Shown one piece after another: positions 1-7,129 of a stretch of 40,914 nt of DNA. This stretch comes from Nitrospirota bacterium (lineage in GTDB: Bacteria > Nitrospirota > Nitrospiria > Nitrospirales > UBA8639). The position numbers were made by a program, and so were the translations under genes. The notes beneath the pieces were generated by a model. The model was not told where the DNA came from, made no database searches, and saw nothing but the letters and a program-made list of their open reading frames with translations. The stretch is from assembly GCA_029864405.1 (NCBI GenBank), contig JAOTTP010000022.1:1-40914 (forward strand), given 5' to 3'. How positions within the stretch are numbered: position 1 is the stretch's first letter; each line of letters begins with the position of its first letter.

Positions 1-69
1 ATTCCGGTTCAGTTCCCGAGCCGCCACTCCCCCTTTGCCCAATTCCCCAGCCCACAGCCACAAATGGAG

Positions 70-188
70 TGACAGGCTGGGCCAATCCGAGGAAAATGGG
101 CCAGTCTGGCCCCACTCACAGGAGGAATTTCCGCATATCGGACCGCCAAGTCTGGGGATTGAATCCTCAACACGGTTTTTGGTACTTT
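70..188. repeat. 119-bp direct repeat, copy 1
   Basis: This segment is nearly identical to 4316-4434, in the same orientation and with the same length. The first 94 bases (70-163) match essentially base for base; the last 25 are diverged but still aligned, both ending in TTGGTACTTT. It contains the small inverted repeat GCCAG-T-CTGGC. No credible protein is encoded. The two copies bracket about 4.1 kb holding the secreted-protein genes. It may be an end or internal piece of an insertion sequence, because copy 2 abuts a truncated transposase start. Confidence 0.85.
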
Positions 189-328
189 GCCGCCCGCCGG
201 CGCCAGAAACGAGAATTCCAAAATGCGCATAAGCTGCATTCACCATGGATCAATCACTGGGGGCAGGCCATGAGGATACATCAAACCATGTGCCATGGGC
301 ATTCATGCTAAACAATGATTAAATAAGT

Positions 329-356
329 GGCAAGCGCCATACTGCTAGGCGCTGCC
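329..356. other. Hairpin (inverted repeat)
   Basis: The arms GGCAAGCGCC (329-338) and GGCGCTGCC (348-356) pair with a one-base bulge around a 9-nt loop. There is no T-run on either side, so it is not a clear intrinsic terminator. Confidence 0.45.
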
Positions 357-562
357 AACGATTGAGCCTCACACCGCACGCAGAATTGGCATCCATACAC
401 ATTGATGTCATTCGGCAAGGACACGCGTTGTTTCGTTTCAACGCAAATCGGACACATCAGCGGGGGATGGGTAAGGTGATGTTTTTGGTTCATGGTTACC
501 CTGAAAGGATCGATGATGAAGCTTTTTTGACCTGCTCCCTTTAGCCAGCTCATCTTCTGATC

Positions 563-618
563 TATCGATAACGTGAATACGAGCCTCAAATGCCTCCCCG
601 AATATGAGGTTCTTGTGT
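563..618. repeat. Short hairpin repeat, diverged copy 1
   Basis: TATCGATA is followed by a stem GAGCCTCA (581-588) / TGAGGTTC (605-612) and then TTGTGT. The same order, TATCGATA, GAGCCTCA, TGAGGCTC, TTGTGT, recurs at 2162-2206 just after the next gene. The gene at 892-2118 therefore sits between two related hairpins. Confidence 0.6.
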
Positions 619-891
619 GGTAGGGGTGAAGATTTATTATATATGGTGAGGTACGGGGTCGCACGTGAGACAAACGGTTGCTTTTTAAACTGAGGGAGGT
701 ACAGTAGGGGGCTCAATAGCCGGCAGTGAAGAGAGGGGGAAAATAACTAGGTCCAAAGTTTTAGGAAGTGGGGGTGTCGTTGGTTGAAACTTTCATATTG
801 AACCATTTGCAGTAATCGCACGACTCCCCTGGTAAGTTTAGTTCTCCGATAGGATTTTATTTCTCCCTAACTACGAGAAAGGAGATAAACC

Positions 892-2118
892 ATGACATCT
901 CATCTTTGGGGATATTGGCATGCCAGCAGATTACAGATGATGCGTCTAATTCTTTTGGGGGCTATTTGTCTTGTCTCCTTACCCGGGTTCATTCAGCAGG
1001 CATTTGCTGATTACCAGAATGCAGCTTTCGTTGAGAACCCCACACCTACGACTTTTTCGGTCGTAGGTAATAGGGTGATCTATATCAGCAGTCAGCTTGA
1101 CCCTTTAGTTCCGATGACGGCAAAGATTCTGGTCAAAGCCGACGCGGGGGTATTGGGACGTATCACCGAGGTGCATGCTTGGCTTTTTCTCAAAAATATG
1201 GATTGGGACTCCCATGACTTATCTGGTTATTATTTTGGATATCACAAGAACTACGAGGACAACCGTCCACGATCGATTGACAGCACCGTCCCCGTCCGTA
1301 TCCCCGCTGATTATCTGGGGGGTTGGATGGCGGAACAGTGCAATGCCTTGGGCAGGCGCTTACACGATCAGGGGTTAAGTGAAAGGGAAATTTGGGGCCA
1401 AGACCGAAACATCCGCATTTTGGCTGGGCGCAAATACGCCGTAGGGTTTACGGCCCCTAAAGGAAGTAAATCCTCGCAAGTTAAGCCTCCCTCTCCTCCA
1501 AATGTCACTTTGACCTGTAAAAAGTTTTCCGGTTTTCAAGGTCCGGGCGTCGGGGGTGTTGGCTCGCAAGCCCGCATTGATCGGGTCGAAAGCGCGATAC
1601 TGAAACACGGTGTTGTAGCGGGTCACAGCGGAGTTTGCCGATTGAACCTCGATTATGCTGTGCGGACCAACCATAAAAATGTCGTCGTGAAATTTCGGCT
1701 CAAGGATGACAAAGGCCGATCCAGTGAAGTCAAAACCCTCACGACAAATGACCTAAAAATCGGTGAGGGATCCGTTAGCTATAATATTCCCAATAATGTG
1801 GGAGCCGAGATTGGCAAAATTAGGATGCATGGCGAGTCACCAGACTTTCTGTCTAATCAGATTGAGTATCGTGTAGTGTGCCACACACCTCCTGCTGGAG
1901 GATTGACCATGGGCCAAAGTTCTGGCGGCCAATCTGCCCAACGGGACAAATCCAGACAGCAATTTCTCAAGGGGCGAATGCTCCATAATCGATTGTCCGA
2001 AGGACGTCAGCGAATTGGAAGTGGAGTGCGCAGTCGGGGGATTGAGGGCAATGGTCTTTCAAATCTTCCCCCACTAATCATTCCCGATCCCGAACCCCCG
2101 GCCCTTCCAGCTCATTAG
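892..2118 (+). CDS. Secreted protein of unknown function (408 aa)
   Basis: I do not recognise this family. The start is well supported: an AAGGAG-type ribosome-binding site lies about 8 bases upstream of the ATG. Residues 1-40 form a signal peptide with a hydrophobic core (about 18-33) and likely cleavage after QQAFA. The mature part has two blocks: roughly 41-215, rich in Trp and Tyr and with two cysteines, and roughly 230-335, a beta-rich region with a Cys pair (GVCRLNL and YRVVCHTP) resembling an immunoglobulin-like strand pattern. A low-complexity Gly/Ser/Arg and then Pro-rich tail follows (about 338-408). The protein is probably periplasmic or extracellular. It lies between 119-bp repeats and upstream of a lectin/serine-hydrolase locus that is also exported, so a joint role outside the cytoplasm is possible but unproven. 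Confidence 0.8.
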   Translation: MTSHLWGYWHASRLQMMRLILLGAICLVSLPGFIQQAFADYQNAAFVENPTPTTFSVVGNRVIYISSQLDPLVPMTAKILVKADAGVLGRITEVHAWLFLKNMDWDSHDLSGYYFGYHKNYEDNRPRSIDSTVPVRIPADYLGGWMAEQCNALGRRLHDQGLSEREIWGQDRNIRILAGRKYAVGFTAPKGSKSSQVKPPSPPNVTLTCKKFSGFQGPGVGGVGSQARIDRVESAILKHGVVAGHSGVCRLNLDYAVRTNHKNVVVKFRLKDDKGRSSEVKTLTTNDLKIGEGSVSYNIPNNVGAEIGKIRMHGESPDFLSNQIEYRVVCHTPPAGGLTMGQSSGGQSAQRDKSRQQFLKGRMLHNRLSEGRQRIGSGVRSRGIEGNGLSNLPPLIIPDPEPPALPAH

Positions 2119-2126
2119 TTCCAGGC

Positions 2127-2164
2127 ATAACTCAGGATGGTTTTCCGAAACCACCCTGAGTTAT
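2127..2164. terminator. Strong 17-bp hairpin after the secreted-protein gene
   Basis: The arms at 2127-2143 and 2148-2164 pair over 17 positions with a single A/C mismatch around a TCCG tetraloop. It starts 9 bases after the TAG of the preceding gene. There is no T-run immediately after it, but a second hairpin follows, so together they probably end or stabilise the transcript. Confidence 0.65.
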
Positions 2165-2210
2165 CGATACAAGAGCCTCAAATCTCCAGAGATGAGGCTC
2201 TTGTGTTTTA
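2162..2210 (+). terminator. Second hairpin with T-rich tail; repeat copy 2
   Basis: The stem AAGAGCCTCA (2171-2180) / TGAGGCTCTT (2193-2202) is perfect over 10 bp and is followed by GTGTTTTA, resembling a weak intrinsic terminator. The same hairpin in diverged form is found at 563-618. Confidence 0.6.
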
Positions 2211-2461
2211 GGAAGGTTTCCCGGGCAAGGCAGAGGAGACACGTGGAGTATTCTAGGGAGTTGATGGCCTGAGGGCCATGTCACAGTCCATTTAAAGGCT
2301 GATACAAGCAAGGACGTGTTGGGTAGGGGTGATGTGAGGTCAGGTGATGGGGTCTTGAAATCCAAGTTTGGGGAAGTGAAGTAGTGGTGGCTAAATCATT
2401 GAAGATTGATCAATGCCATTCCATCATCAATGTTACGTTCCTTCAAGGGAGGTAAAAAAAA

Positions 2462-3067
2462 ATGAAAAAATCATATGGGAGACATTGGAATACCTCCGGT
2501 TTTAATTTGTGGCCCATATTAATCGTGGCTACCAACCTTTTGGCCGGATTGGTCGATATTTCTGACGCCCATGCTGGCGGAAGTCCTTTTGTACTCCAAT
2601 GTGGGGACGATGAAAAAATTGCACGAATTGTCGTTCGAGCTGGAAGCCGAATAGACTTTCTTGGCATCGAATGCCGTAAGCCCGGCAGAAACGTGGGACG
2701 CATTTTCAAGACGGGTGGGAAAGGGGGAACACGCCACGAATTCAAATTCTCCGGACACCTGCATACAGTAAAAATTACCAAAGGCCGGTGCAATGCCAGA
2801 AGCGAGCGAGTTTGCTCGATTCGCTTCGAAACTTCCAGCGGTCAAAAGTCAAAGCATTATGGTATGAACGGATCGACGCGAAAAACCCTGGGCAATAACG
2901 GGGAAATTTATGGTTTTTACGGCAGATCCGGGGCTGAACTCGACGATCTGCACGTGTTGACGCGAAAAGTCTGGGCAAAGTCCGATCGCGAAATCAACAC
3001 CGAAAAATTCATGAAAATTGTCAATACTCAGATGCGCGGGGCCATGGGTTATGCAGCCGTGTTGTAG
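2462..3067 (+). CDS. Secreted jacalin-like lectin domain; N-terminal half of a split lectin/serine-hydrolase gene
   Basis: The ATG follows GGGAGG and an A-run, a good initiation signal. Residues 1-38 are a signal peptide ending in DAHA. Residues about 42-166 carry the features of a jacalin-like beta-prism lectin: IARIVVRAGSRID, the GGKGG turn, a VCSIRFET strand and the closing GEIYGFYGRSGAELDDL motif, which in jacalins forms the sugar-binding loop (GFxGRSG..LD). The domain is about the usual length. After it come MKIVNTQMRGAMGYAAVL and a TAG. That tail looks like the opening strands of the beta-lactamase fold, and the same frame continues past the TAG into a beta-lactamase-like domain ending at 4111. 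The ORF is therefore best read as the first half of a two-domain exported protein, either broken by a nonsense mutation or read through. Confidence 0.75.
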   Translation: MKKSYGRHWNTSGFNLWPILIVATNLLAGLVDISDAHAGGSPFVLQCGDDEKIARIVVRAGSRIDFLGIECRKPGRNVGRIFKTGGKGGTRHEFKFSGHLHTVKITKGRCNARSERVCSIRFETSSGQKSKHYGMNGSTRKTLGNNGEIYGFYGRSGAELDDLHVLTRKVWAKSDREINTEKFMKIVNTQMRGAMGYAAVL

Positions 3068-4111
3068 AACAGAAAGGGTGAACGAATCGGACTTGCCCGT
3101 GCAGGGTGGGCGATTCATCCCTTGGATCGAACCTTTGGGCAATATACCGGACCTTATCACATCCATGTCAAAGCTTCGGTGGGCAGTACTACGAAGGCTT
3201 TCGCGACCGCTGCAGCCGCCCTCCATATTGATCAGCGGAAAACTGGCACCAATGTCCTCGAGCAGTATTTCGAGTCCTATCTGCCGTATCGCTGGCGGAA
3301 GAGTCTGCATCCCCGTTTCAAACGGGTCACAGTGCTCGATCTCATTCAGCACAAGGTCGGTATGGTGAAAACTGGAGGATCGGAAAGGCCTGCCCGGGAA
3401 CGTCTGGCAGATGGTGATGGGGCCGGGCCAAGGACCGACGATCCGATTGCCCCCGGGGAGAACCCTTGCAACCGCATCCCACCGCCAGTTGGTTCCAGTT
3501 GCTACACGAATGCAGCCGGTGGCATGTTTCATTTCATTTTGCCCTACATGATGTCTTACCAACTTACCTATAACGAGGAGCAGAAGGTCAAGAACGAACC
3601 CGACGAACCGTACGATGCTAGAATCACGGCCTTTACGGGACAATACTACAATGACTACGTCCAAAAATTTATCCTCGCACCTTCAGGAGTAGAGGCTAAC
3701 TGTAACGCCAGGGCATTTTTGGGCAGGAGACCAGTGGTAGCCGGTTATGCTTCACGGAATGATCGAGCCGGGGTTCTGCATGGGAACAACACGCACAATT
3801 GTGCGTCTGGCGGGTGGGTCCTGTCGGTTCATGATCTCGCCCGAGTACTCTATACCCTCACCCAAACCGACAAGATTCTCAATGCCGAATCACGAAAACG
3901 GTTTTTGGGTTCAGATAATAAGCGTGTCTGGTGGTGGCGTATCAATGTACTTGATGGAAGAGCGCATTGGCATAACGGTGGGATCGCTGATATGAGCACG
4001 GATATGGTCGTGTTCCCGAATGGCTACCAAATGGTGATCGCGACAAATTCCAAAGGAAAGGATCTTACTAAAATTCTTATTCGTGCTTACAATCGTAGCA
4101 GGCGGTCCTGA
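3068..4111 (+). pseudogene. Class C beta-lactamase-type serine hydrolase domain, in frame downstream of an amber codon
   Basis: This continues the frame of the lectin ORF after TAG at 3065-3067. Numbering from the ATG at 2462, it shows the active-site signature of the beta-lactamase/DD-peptidase family: SxxK as S242-T-T-K245, the YxN tyrosine motif Y348-T-N and the KTG-equivalent H504-N-G-G. The codons directly after the TAG already encode expected fold sequence (RKGERIGLARAGWAIHP), upstream of the first possible in-frame start, a TTG at 3122. The domain therefore lacks its own natural start and signal peptide. Two residue stretches (about 310-345 and 365-400) look longer than in minimal family members. 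It would act outside the cytoplasm, probably as an esterase or peptidase; substrate unknown. I call it a broken second half, but stop-codon readthrough or a sequencing error would restore a single 549-residue enzyme. Confidence 0.75.
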
Positions 4112-4315
4112 GATTACTATCCCATTAACTCGTTGCGGTTTGTTCCATTTCAGGCCAAGTTGGACAAATGAGGGTAAATTGCTAAGGTGAAGTATTGGAC
4201 TCATTGTAAAATTGAAAAGAGCGGTGATGAAACCAACCCCAACCATGTAGCCGTCAACTGGGTTGAGACCTCAAACGCCCGACGCATTGAACGTTCAATG
4301 GCAAAGAGGAGATTC

Positions 4316-4434
4316 TGACAGGCTGGGCCAATCCGAGGAAAATGGGCCAGTCTGGCCCCACTCACAGGAGGAATTTCCGCATATCGGACCGCCAAGTCTG
4401 GGGATTGAAGTCTCAACGAGGTCTTTGGTACTTT
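4316..4434. repeat. 119-bp direct repeat, copy 2
   Basis: This matches 70-188 in the same orientation. Identity is essentially complete for the first 94 bases and partial for the last 25. It sits directly beside a truncated transposase start (4473-4601), with an AAAAAGGCCTTTT palindrome between them at 4446-4458. Confidence 0.85.
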
Positions 4435-4472
4435 CCGGCCACGTCAAAAAGGCCTTTTATAATTCCTATTCC

Positions 4473-4601
4473 CCGACCCGTGATCTGGTTCCGCAAAATG
4501 CGATTCTCCATCACGAGATATTCGTTCCGCACCAAGAGTTCTTGGTCGACCGTTCCGGTAAATATAGGCGAGTAACGTTTTCCACTCCATAGCTCCTCCA
4601 T
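4473..4601 (-). pseudogene. Truncated transposase (integrase-type) N-terminus
   Basis: On the minus strand a reading frame starts at the ATG at 4601 and contains FTGTVDQELLVRNEYL and then MENRILRNQITGR. I recognise this as the N-terminal signature of a family of DDE integrase/transposases (IS481-like or related), where it precedes a helix-turn-helix and the catalytic core. Here similarity stops abruptly after ITGR at 4473. The rest of the gene is missing, replaced by an AT-rich palindrome and the 119-bp repeat. It is a remnant and not functional. The family assignment rests on the motif alone. Confidence 0.6.
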
Positions 4602-4752
4602 GTCGGCATGATGAGGTTCCTGTTGGTGTGGAGTATCAGGGATCGGGGAGGGGAGAGACAAGGGGGAGAGGAGGGCTGGCTTGGGAGTGAAATCCTTACG
4701 AAGCAGGGAGTTTGCGTTTTTTGACCATACGGGTACGAAAGTTCGTCCAGCC

Positions 4753-5190
4753 TTATTTTTGCAAAGGGTCAACAACTTCAAGGAAGGGGAATCGGTGAAA
4801 ATCTGTGTCCCGCGTATAGACTCGACGGATTCCATGTTCACGCATCAGCACCGCCGTATGAGCATCATGGATCAGGTTCCCGGACAGGTATGGAACTTCT
4901 TGGCACACTTGTTCGAAGATGATCCCATGTCGCTCTGTTTCGAGTAAGATATCTAACCCCGGGGATTGGAGAAGGGCCTGAATAAATTGCCAGGCTTGCT
5001 GCGCTGTCCAAGGATTTCGTAATACCTTCGCATGGGTCGTGACACGGAGAAATTCGTACACGATCCCCCAGGTGATATACCAAGCTCCCTGCTGACGTCG
5101 CCATTCCTCCAAGGCTTTCCGGCAAGGGCCATGCCCCTTCCCATCAGCATCAGCCGCATAGATGAGGACATTGGTATCGACGACGAACAC
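4753..5190 (-). CDS. vapC: VapC-type PIN-domain toxin ribonuclease
   Basis: This 145-residue PIN-domain protein is full length for a VapC toxin, a Mg2+-dependent endoribonuclease that cuts specific RNAs when not held by its antitoxin. The expected acidic residues are visible: D5 in FVVDTN, E46 in IVYEF, D108 in NLIHDAH and D128/D130 in YTRDTDF. It begins with GTG, and the G at 5190 is also the last base of the antitoxin TAG stop (TAGTG). The two genes are therefore translationally coupled, as is typical for vapBC. It lies in a stretch with transposase remnants on both sides, consistent with a mobile or island-borne module. The substrate cannot be told from sequence. Confidence 0.9.
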   Translation of the reverse strand: MFVVDTNVLIYAADADGKGHGPCRKALEEWRRQQGAWYITWGIVYEFLRVTTHAKVLRNPWTAQQAWQFIQALLQSPGLDILLETERHGIIFEQVCQEVPYLSGNLIHDAHTAVLMREHGIRRVYTRDTDFHRFPFLEVVDPLQK

Positions 5191-5417
5191 TACCGTCCGT
5201 CCATGACCCGAAAGAGGGCCTCACGATCCTCAATCTCCACAAGATGGCCCCCACTATGAAAGGAAGGAAGGGGAGAAAGGGACACACGGCTTTTTCGGGA
5301 ACGGAACAGGGCGCGTAGCGCCGTCTCAACTAACTCCGACATGGTTCGGTTTTGTCGAGCCGATTCCTGTTTGAGTTGCGCCATAACCGAATCGTCAATG
5401 TTGAGCGTGGTTTTCAT
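5190..5417 (-). CDS. vapB: VapB-type ribbon-helix-helix antitoxin
   Basis: The protein begins MKTTLNIDDSVMAQLKQE, the beta strand and first helix of a ribbon-helix-helix DNA-binding fold. It continues with a second helix (TMSELVETALRALF), and the C-terminal half (SFHSGGHLVEIEDREALF) is the likely toxin-binding tail. It neutralises the PIN toxin encoded downstream and should repress its own promoter. I chose the ATG at 5417: an in-frame ATG at 5429 exists, but the -10 box overlaps it and neither has a Shine-Dalgarno sequence. The predicted transcription start is within a base or two of 5417, implying a leaderless message. Confidence 0.85.
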   Translation of the reverse strand: MKTTLNIDDSVMAQLKQESARQNRTMSELVETALRALFRSRKSRVSLSPLPSFHSGGHLVEIEDREALFRVMDGR

Positions 5418-5453
5418 ATGGTTTACCATATTATGTATATGGCTATATGTCAA
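5416..5453 (-). promoter_or_regulatory. vapBC promoter and overlapping operator
   Basis: On the minus strand there is a perfect -35 TTGACA (5453-5448), a 17-base spacer and a -10 TATGGT (5430-5425), placing the transcription start near 5418, next to the ATG at 5417. The same bases carry three alternating half-sites: ATATGG (5416-5421), CCATAT (5426-5431) and ATATGG (5437-5442), forming two overlapping inverted repeats. This is a plausible operator for the VapB ribbon-helix-helix protein and would block RNA polymerase directly. Confidence 0.7.
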
Positions 5454-5627
5454 TAGCATTATCTGCGTGAAGTTCGTAGCACCGATAGGAGTTCAGGCAT
5501 GGTGAGAGAGGCAATGCGCTTGTTTCACAATTATGATTAATTTCCGTTTATTACCATTGCGAATTTGCGGTTCGATTCGATTTGGGGCCAGTTCTCATAT
5601 TCCTACATAGCACTTTATGCTCTCACT

Positions 5628-6167
5628 ATGGCCAGACCGTTATGAATGGAATTTGCCGGCGCCTTGTATCATGTTACCTTAAGAGAGGAAAGATCCGGGT
5701 CAGTATGGTCAACCCATTGGAGGAGTGGCCATGGAGTAGCGATTTGGCCATGATCGGAGAGGTAAGGGTTCTCTCGTGGCTGGATGTAGACTGGCTGCTG
5801 GGCCAGTTTGGTAGGCAACGAAAACAAGCGAAGCAGGCCTACCGTCGATTTGTGATGGAAGAGCACGGCCTGCCTGGCCCCTTAGATCAAGCGCAACATC
5901 AATGATTGTTAGGTGACGAGGCCTCCATCGCGCAATTCAAGCACCAGATACACCACTAAGAACTGCGGGAGGTCTCGATAGCTCAGAGGCGGTCCCTTGC
6001 CAGCTCCTTCGATGACTATCACCAACGCTTTCAGAGTCGCAATGCGCAATGAAGCCATGGCCCAAGCGCATCGATCCGGGGGGTACACGATGTCCGAGAT
6101 TTGAGGTCATTTTGGCATGAACTATATGACGGTGAGCCGAGCTGTGCAACGATTTGAAGGAACATAA
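5628..6167 (+). pseudogene. Decayed REP-associated tyrosine transposase (RAYT / Y1_Tnp family)
   Basis: The pieces are collinear with an intact RAYT. ATG at 5628 opens MARPL, then a TGA stands where Arg is normally found, followed by MEFAGALYHVT; intact relatives begin MARPLRIEFAGALYHVT. The catalytic middle is deleted and the frame shifts. The next block has NPLEEWPWSS, SWLDVDWLLGQFGRQ and AYRRFVMEEHG (about 5703-5877). Then come LGDEASIAQFKHQIHH, a TAA, and ELREVSIAQRRSL. A 7-bp tandem duplication (CGCAATG twice, near 6033-6046) shifts the frame again, and the C-terminal helix-turn-helix follows: RNEAMAQAHRSGGYTMSEI, TGA, GHFGMNYMTVSRAVQRFE, ending at a TAA at 6165. At least three stops, one duplication and one deletion make it inactive. 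An uninterrupted 107-codon frame (5582-5905) inside it is not an independent gene. Confidence 0.8.
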
Positions 6168-6219
6168 CCTCGCATGTAATGTGAGAACTGACCCCGAACA
6201 TTGCCGGTCAACATCTTCC

Positions 6220-7113
6220 TTACCATGAGCGGACTTCCTTCTTGCTCGTAATGGAATGACGCGGGCATTGCTCCAGACAGATTAAGCAGCCCTTGCAATG
6301 GTCATAGTCGATCACTGGATACCCTTGTTCATCCAGGGCGATCGCTCCGTCAGGGCATCCCACAAAACAGAGCCCGCAACGCGTGCAATGTTCATAATCA
6401 ATTTCCGGCCGCTCCACACGCCAGGATCCCGTCTGACGAGCTTCTGCATTGCCGGGGGCCAGGATGCTGGGTGTGCCCAAGAGGACAGGGTCATAAGCCA
6501 TTTCGTGAACAAGCTCTTTCGGAGGAACTTTTCCTGGTTGGATGGTGACCTTCTCCAACCCTCCGTAGACTTCTTCTGCCAAACGAAGATTTTTCTCAAT
6601 CACCTGTGCATCAAGCCCGAGTTCTTCGAGTTCTATTCCGACTGCCTCACGAAGCTGCTCTATAGTAATGAGTCCGGAGAGACGAACCGCTGCTGCCCCT
6701 AGACCCACACTGAGTGCAGATGCTTTTCCAATATGAGCAAGTGTCCGCTGAGTGATATCGAGGGCCACCGTGTGAGCACCCACCTTGACCTTTTCCTTCA
6801 GTGCCTCAAGATTGCTCGTGTTGATAAAGACAGCAGAAGCGTTTTCTCTGCCAACCAAGACGCCTGTGGCAGGTGATTCCAGTAAGGTTTCATCCCCGCA
6901 AATGATGAAATTGGGCTGTGTGATAATTCCCCGCTCTAAAATGGAGGTGGTATCCATACGCGTAAAGGCTGTCACCGGCGCCCCACGCCGTTCAGCCCCA
7001 TAGATCGGAGAGTCCTGCACCTGATAGCCGGCAAGGAAGGCCGCCGTTCCGACAATACGACTTGCCGTTTTAATCCCATGTCCCCCACGCCCATGAAAGC
7101 GAATGCGAATCAT
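6220..7113 (-). CDS. Fused gamma/delta subunit of a pyruvate/2-oxoacid:ferredoxin oxidoreductase
   Basis: Residues about 1-180 match the gamma subunit (catalytic domain III) of 2-oxoacid:ferredoxin oxidoreductases: IRFHGRGGHGIKTASRI at the N-terminus, QDSPIYGAERRGAPV, and a region ending in the LGAAAVRLSGLI helix. Residues about 235-297 are a delta-type dicluster ferredoxin with two CxxCxxCxxxC sets (CTRCGLCFVGC and CKGCLICLEQC), ligating two [4Fe-4S] clusters. The complex reversibly interconverts a 2-oxoacid plus CoA with acyl-CoA and CO2 using ferredoxin; in autotrophs it works reductively. I start at the ATG at 7113, where the family N-terminus begins and AAAGGGG lies 5-11 bases upstream; the open frame extends further but without homology. 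It begins 16 bases after the ligase gene stop, so they are co-transcribed. The alpha and beta (TPP-binding) subunits are not in the window. Confidence 0.88.
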   Translation of the reverse strand: MIRIRFHGRGGHGIKTASRIVGTAAFLAGYQVQDSPIYGAERRGAPVTAFTRMDTTSILERGIITQPNFIICGDETLLESPATGVLVGRENASAVFINTSNLEALKEKVKVGAHTVALDITQRTLAHIGKASALSVGLGAAAVRLSGLITIEQLREAVGIELEELGLDAQVIEKNLRLAEEVYGGLEKVTIQPGKVPPKELVHEMAYDPVLLGTPSILAPGNAEARQTGSWRVERPEIDYEHCTRCGLCFVGCPDGAIALDEQGYPVIDYDHCKGCLICLEQCPRHSITSKKEVRSW

Positions 7114-7129
7114 ATGACCCCTTTCTGAT

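Larger units (their letters stand above)
189..891. other. 703-bp stretch with no convincing gene
   Basis: This lies between the first direct repeat and the first secreted-protein gene. It holds two hairpins (329-356 and 581-612), listed separately where supported. A minus-strand reading frame at 308-457 encodes 49 residues with CPIC near the start and CQFCVRC later, suggesting a zinc-ribbon fragment, but it has no Shine-Dalgarno sequence and I do not call it a gene. The promoter of the gene at 892 should lie in the last 200 bases; no clear -35/-10 pair is visible. Confidence 0.5.

Noticed and set aside
2127..2164. Attachment site or phage core sequence
   Set aside because: There is no integrase or tRNA nearby and the structure is better explained as a transcript-end hairpin.
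2849..3664. 271-codon minus-strand open frame
   Set aside because: It covers the junction of the lectin and hydrolase domains on the other strand. Both domains have recognisable motifs, so the minus frame is a shadow.
3122..4111. TTG at 3122 as the natural start of a separate beta-lactamase gene
   Set aside because: Fold-specific sequence already precedes it in frame up to the TAG, and it would remove the signal peptide and first strands.
5582..5905. 107-codon plus-strand open frame as a stand-alone gene
   Set aside because: Its C-terminal part matches only the middle of a RAYT transposase and its first 30 residues overlap the real transposase start in another frame, so it is part of a pseudogene.
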